Source of the DNA: Lachnospiraceae bacterium UBA5899
Lineage (GTDB): Bacteria; Bacillota; Clostridia; Lachnospirales; Lachnospiraceae
DNA: 64,000 bases
Assembly: GCA_002432425.1 (NCBI GenBank)
Contig: DJEL01000022.1
Span: 62,001 to 126,000, forward strand
Direction: 5' to 3'
Shown: in pieces, positions 60,750 to 64,000 of the stretch
Numbering within the stretch: position 1 is the stretch's first letter
Layout of the letters: each line of letters opens with the position of its first letter
Notes under the pieces: generated by a model
What the model saw: the letters and a program-made list of their open reading frames with translations, nothing else
The model's database searches: none
Told to the model about the DNA's origin: nothing
Position numbers and translations under genes: made by a program

Positions 60750-61832
60750 ATGGACATTACGACGACTTTGGCAGGAAAAACACTGGAAAATCCAATACTC
60801 CCGGGTTCCGGGCCCATTGGCGGAACTGCGGAAAAATTAAATACACTGGCAGATATGGGACTGGGGGCGCTTGTGACGAAAACCATTACGACACATGAAC
60901 CGATTCTGATGAGACCGTTTATTTACGGAGAGAAAAATTATATCATGAACTGTGAGCCATGGTCGGAGTATACATATGAGACCTGGAAGGAGCAGTTTCT
61001 GCCGCAGGTTGCAGAGCATAAAAAACAGCCGCTGTTTGTCAGCCTGGGATACACGGACGAAGATATGCGATGTCTGATTCCGAAGCTGGATGATTTTGCG
61101 GATGCCTATGAAATATCCACCCACTATGTAGGCAAAGACCTTGCACCGATGGAAAAGACCATGACGATGCTGCGGGAACTGACGGACAAGCCGGTTTATA
61201 TGAAGGTGAGTCCGCATTTCCCGGATCCGGTGGCGTTTGCACAGATGGTCATGGAACATGGGGGAAACGGGATTGTAGCAATCAATTCCGTTGGCCCCTG
61301 CATGAAGATTGATCTGGATTCGCGCAGTGTCCCGATTGGAAATGCCAATGGACAGGTATGGCTGTCGGGACCTGCTATCAAGCCGATAGCACTCGCACTT
61401 GTCAATCAGATAAAAAGAGCGGTACCGGAATGTGAAATTATCGGTGTGGGCGGAGTGGCATCTGCGGAGGATGTACTGGAGTTTCTGCTGGCGGGAGCCA
61501 ATGCAGTGGAAATTCTGTCTGCGGCGCTATTACAGGGAAGAGACCTGTATACAAAAATAATCGAGGAACTGCCGTCTGCACTGAAAAAATATCATTTTTC
61601 TTCCATAAAAGAGGTAGTGGATACAGAGCTTCAGATCGGAACCGGAACAGTAGAAAAAAGAACGCCTGTATTTGATAAGGAAAAGTGCGTGCACTGCGGA
61701 CTCTGCGAGCAGGTCTGCCCGTTCTTTGCAATTGAGAATTCGGAACCGGACATTTCTGTCCGGAAAGATAAATGTATGGGATGCGGGCTCTGCCGCAGTT
61801 GTTGTCCGAGAAAGGCGATTTCGGGAGTGTAG
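60750..61832 (+). CDS. PreA-like dihydroorotate/dihydropyrimidine dehydrogenase with C-terminal ferredoxin domain
   Basis: A 360-residue protein: FMN TIM barrel (about 1-295; NPILPGSGPIGG, NSVGPCMKIDL, IGVGGVASAEDVLEFLLAGA) and a two-cluster 4Fe-4S domain (CVHCGLCEQVCP and CMGCGLCRSCCP). NAD-dependent dihydropyrimidine dehydrogenase PreA has the same layout; here no PreT-type NAD subunit is encoded, so electrons probably come from ferredoxin or another partner. It should reduce or oxidise a ring C=C bond. Confidence 0.88.
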   Translation: MDITTTLAGKTLENPILPGSGPIGGTAEKLNTLADMGLGALVTKTITTHEPILMRPFIYGEKNYIMNCEPWSEYTYETWKEQFLPQVAEHKKQPLFVSLGYTDEDMRCLIPKLDDFADAYEISTHYVGKDLAPMEKTMTMLRELTDKPVYMKVSPHFPDPVAFAQMVMEHGGNGIVAINSVGPCMKIDLDSRSVPIGNANGQVWLSGPAIKPIALALVNQIKRAVPECEIIGVGGVASAEDVLEFLLAGANAVEILSAALLQGRDLYTKIIEELPSALKKYHFSSIKEVVDTELQIGTGTVEKRTPVFDKEKCVHCGLCEQVCPFFAIENSEPDISVRKDKCMGCGLCRSCCPRKAISGV

Positions 61833-61841
61833 GTGAGTGGA

Positions 61842-62465
61842 ATGAAGCAGAATATGGAACAATGGGCGGCAGCAGGCCTGCCCGGAGAAGGAAAAACCAC
61901 TGAGGAAATCCTTCGGTTTGTAGAAGAATACTGCAGGGATGCGGTGCAAAAATCAAAAAAGGTCATTTGCTTTCCGGAACTTACAATAGCGCCAAATCCC
62001 CTTGGGGTAACTGTATATGAAAGCACTGTTACGGTATCCGGAACGATTACGGACAGGCTGTCGAAAATCTGCAGGATGTACGGAATGTACCTCATTGTCG
62101 GCATTGCCCGGAAAAGCAGGGTGCCGGGAAGAGTGTATGATGCAGTTCTTGTGATGAATCCGGTAGGAGAAATCCTTACAGAGTATGTAATTCATACGGT
62201 GGATGGAACAAGACAGCTTTATCTCTGCGGCTCAGCATATAAAGAGCCACAGATTTTCAATCTTCCGTTTGCAAAAGCAGGACTCCTTGCCGGCGGGGAT
62301 GTGTTCGATGATGAACTGCTCCGTCAGTATAAAGACGCGGATGTTATTTTCATGTGTCTGTCGGATCAGAAAGAAGGACCGGGCCGTGCGGCATCTGTTG
62401 CCGAAAGACTCGGAAAAACTGTAATTCTTGCAGGACCGGAACCGGGTATTTTTGAGAGTTGCTGA
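61842..62465 (+). CDS. Nitrilase-fold protein lacking catalytic residues
   Basis: A 207-residue relative of the preceding hydrolase. CFPEL keeps the Glu (46), but the Lys position reads YVIHTV instead of YRKIHV and the Cys position reads GLLAGGDVFDDE instead of GTMICYDTCFPE, so Lys and Cys are both gone. It is also about 70 residues shorter. It is not frameshifted and keeps a ribosome site (AGGTG), so it may be a structural or regulatory partner. Last gene of the operon. Confidence 0.75.
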   Translation: MKQNMEQWAAAGLPGEGKTTEEILRFVEEYCRDAVQKSKKVICFPELTIAPNPLGVTVYESTVTVSGTITDRLSKICRMYGMYLIVGIARKSRVPGRVYDAVLVMNPVGEILTEYVIHTVDGTRQLYLCGSAYKEPQIFNLPFAKAGLLAGGDVFDDELLRQYKDADVIFMCLSDQKEGPGRAASVAERLGKTVILAGPEPGIFESC

Positions 62466-62470
62466 ATAAG

Positions 62471-62510
62471 ACCCCCGGGTATGGCAGATTGAATTGCCGT
62501 ACCCGGGGGT
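62471..62510 (+). terminator. Strong hairpin at the operon end, probably bidirectional
   Basis: ACCCCCGGGTATGGCA (62471-62486) pairs with TGCCGTACCCGGGGGT (62495-62510) with one mismatch. It lies between the converging operon and pgmB gene and can serve both. Confidence 0.85.
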
Positions 62511-62514
62511 TAAA

Positions 62515-63156
62515 TTAAAGAACAATATGTCTTAAATCAGCAAAGGTTGAGATTGAATAATCGGTTTTCTCATAAAAAGCGGCATCTCCGATTCCTGCAG
62601 CTTTCATTCCGCCACGTTTTGCAGCTTCTATTCCTGCAACTGCATCTTCAACCACCAGGCAGTCCTGTGGCTTAAGAGCAATGTACTCTGCAGCTTTTAA
62701 GAATACCTCAGGATCTGGCTTTGATTTCTTTATATTTGTACCATCGGAAACTGCGTCAAATACATCATCCAACCCTACTTGTTTTAAGATAAATTTCGTA
62801 TTTTTGCTGGAAGAAGCAACGGCAACCCTGATACCGGCAGCTTTTAATGCAGACAGAGTTTCACGGACTTCAGCAGTTACATCATCCGGGGTCATACTCA
62901 TTAATTCTTCCTTATAATAATGATTTTTTTCTTCTGCCAGTGCTTCCTTTTCTTCCGGGGAAAGAGCCGGTCCATGATAGTTTCGCAAAATAATGTCGAG
63001 ACTTTCCATTCTGCTTACGCCGCGCAACTGATTGTTAATATTTTTATTGAAGAAAATACCGTGCGAATCGGCCATTTTCTTCCATGCGCGATAATGGAGT
63101 TCATCCGTATGAACCAGTACTCCGTCCAGATCAAATAAGATTCCTTTAAACTTCAT
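62515..63156 (-). CDS. pgmB: Beta-phosphoglucomutase-like HAD protein
   Basis: A 213-residue HAD protein. DLDGV (9-13) holds the phospho-accepting Asp9 and acid/base Asp11; LRGVSRMESLDIIL is the substrate-recognition cap motif of beta-phosphoglucomutase; SSSKNT, KSKPDPEVFL and VVEDAVAGIEAA complete the site. It interconverts beta-glucose 1-phosphate and 6-phosphate after phosphorolysis of disaccharides. AGGAG precedes the ATG. Confidence 0.92.
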   Translation of the reverse strand: MKFKGILFDLDGVLVHTDELHYRAWKKMADSHGIFFNKNINNQLRGVSRMESLDIILRNYHGPALSPEEKEALAEEKNHYYKEELMSMTPDDVTAEVRETLSALKAAGIRVAVASSSKNTKFILKQVGLDDVFDAVSDGTNIKKSKPDPEVFLKAAEYIALKPQDCLVVEDAVAGIEAAKRGGMKAAGIGDAAFYEKTDYSISTFADLRHIVL

Positions 63157-63203
63157 CTTTTTCTCCTATTCATAATTTCCGATAGAAACAGCCTTTATTT
63201 TTC

Positions 63204-64000
63204 CTACAAATCGGCTACCCATTTTCCGGCTAATGAAATCCAGTCCTGACAACGTTTCTGAATACCGAAGCCATTCTCGGCAATCCGGGTCTCTTCATTG
63301 GCGAGGGAAAGTCCATGTGGTCCCTCCGGAAAAATGTGAACTTCTACGGAAACCTGATTTTTTACCAGTTCTTCCGTAAACATCAGTGTATTCTGGACCG
63401 GAACAGACCGGTCGGTTAAGGTATGCCAGATAAATACAGGCGGCACTTGTTTTCCTACCTGATGTTCAAGACTTAAAAGTTCCTCTAATTCTTTGCTTTT
63501 TTTTGTTCCCATCAGGTTTTCAATACTGCCCCTATGTGCATATTCTCCGGAGGTAATAACAGGATAGGAAAGCAGTAATCCGTTTGGCTTCATCTGCTCA
63601 GCGGAAAGTTCTGTTTCTTTTGCAAGCCAGTCTTTATCCCAGAATACACCGAGGCTTGCTGCCAGATGACCGCCGGCGGAAAAACCGGCTACGATAATTT
63701 TGTCCGGCTTAATACCATATTCCGCCGCATGTTTTCTTAAGTAGGCTACGCTCCATGCCAGCTCATAAAGAGACTGCGGGAATTCTGCCGGCGCTACGCT
63801 ATAACGCAGGACGCAGGCATGAAACCCTCTGGCAATATATTGAATTGCAACAGCTTCTGCCTCTCGGTCGGAGGTGAATTCATAGCCGCCACCCGGACAA
63901 ATCAGTACCAGCGGACGGGTACGGCTGCTGTCGATTTCTTCATAATTATCTAATATGTAAGTATACAATCTGGCATCAGTTGATTTTGATGTCTGAACCG
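63204..64000 (-). CDS. Alpha/beta hydrolase, acetyl-esterase-like (start beyond window)
   Basis: At least 265 residues; the frame stays open to the window edge, and relatives have about 15-20 residues before LYTYILDNYEEID, so the start is outside. Catalytic residues: HGG-like oxyanion motif CPGGGYEF, Ser in GFSAGGH, Asp in HTLTDRSVPV, His in GPHGLSL. It resembles acetyl-xylan-esterase/BD-FAE-type carbohydrate esterases. No signal peptide is visible. It lies 47 bp before pgmB and may be co-transcribed with it. Confidence 0.85.
   Translation of the reverse strand, partial: VQTSKSTDARLYTYILDNYEEIDSSRTRPLVLICPGGGYEFTSDREAEAVAIQYIARGFHACVLRYSVAPAEFPQSLYELAWSVAYLRKHAAEYGIKPDKIIVAGFSAGGHLAASLGVFWDKDWLAKETELSAEQMKPNGLLLSYPVITSGEYAHRGSIENLMGTKKSKELEELLSLEHQVGKQVPPVFIWHTLTDRSVPVQNTLMFTEELVKNQVSVEVHIFPEGPHGLSLANEETRIAENGFGIQKRCQDWISLAGKWVADL

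Overview
The window is the replication-origin region of a Firmicutes chromosome, most likely a Lachnospiraceae-type Clostridium relative; genus cannot be decided from this sequence. The grounds are the classic order dnaA-dnaN-S4 protein-recF-gyrB-gyrA on the minus strand facing rpmH-rnpA-yidD-yidC-khpB-mnmE-mnmG-rsmG on the plus strand, parAB with 16-bp parS palindromes, and DUF3881, DUF4446 and a long acidic GyrB insertion typical of that family. Gene polarity switches at the origin, so most genes on both arms are co-oriented with replication.

Left arm (1-30400, mostly minus). Positions 1-8113 hold a glycan-uptake operon: solute-binding lipoprotein, two permeases, two secreted lipoproteins, a GH130 glycosidase/phosphorylase, a DUF1861 protein and, at the edge, a LacI-type regulator cut by the window. 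Positions 8400-18050 hold small accessory and regulatory units: a membrane protein, CarD-like regulator, pyridoxamine-phosphate-oxidase-fold protein, an unknown AT-rich gene, a TetR/alpha-beta hydrolase operon opposite a membrane protein with two matching operators, an AbiE-type toxin-antitoxin pair with a palindromic operator, and a MATE-MerR operon whose promoter has the 19-bp MerR spacer. Then come an acyl-CoA synthetase, a Cof-type phosphatase, pyrG with a hairpin-rich leader, an ECF S-component and gyrA/gyrB/recF.

Origin (31500-33650). DnaA boxes occur both in front of dnaA and between dnaA and dnaN, next to an AT-rich stretch, giving a bipartite oriC.

Right arm (33600-50300, plus). After the ribosome/tRNA-modification operon a soluble DegS/DegU-like two-component pair sits where many Firmicutes carry noc. 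Its terminator palindrome contains a perfect parS. Behind it lies a 2.1-kb gene-poor stretch with two more parS modules, two decayed GNAT acetyltransferases, and, directly in front of parA, an array of RNA hairpins including three tandem covarying three-way-junction units. ParAB, DUF4446, an HD-GYP protein, serS, DUF3881 and tRNA-Arg(CCU) follow.

Right end (50400-64000). A LysR gene precedes a tightly overlapping catabolic operon: BMP-type nucleoside-like ABC importer, SsnA-like aminohydrolase, MmgE/PrpD protein, ornithine-cyclodeaminase-family protein, nitrilase-superfamily amidohydrolase, a PreA-like dihydropyrimidine-dehydrogenase/ferredoxin protein and a catalytically defective second nitrilase-like protein. 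It looks like uptake and reductive/hydrolytic breakdown of a nitrogen heterocycle; the substrate is unknown. A beta-phosphoglucomutase and a partial acetyl-esterase-like hydrolase on the minus strand close the window.
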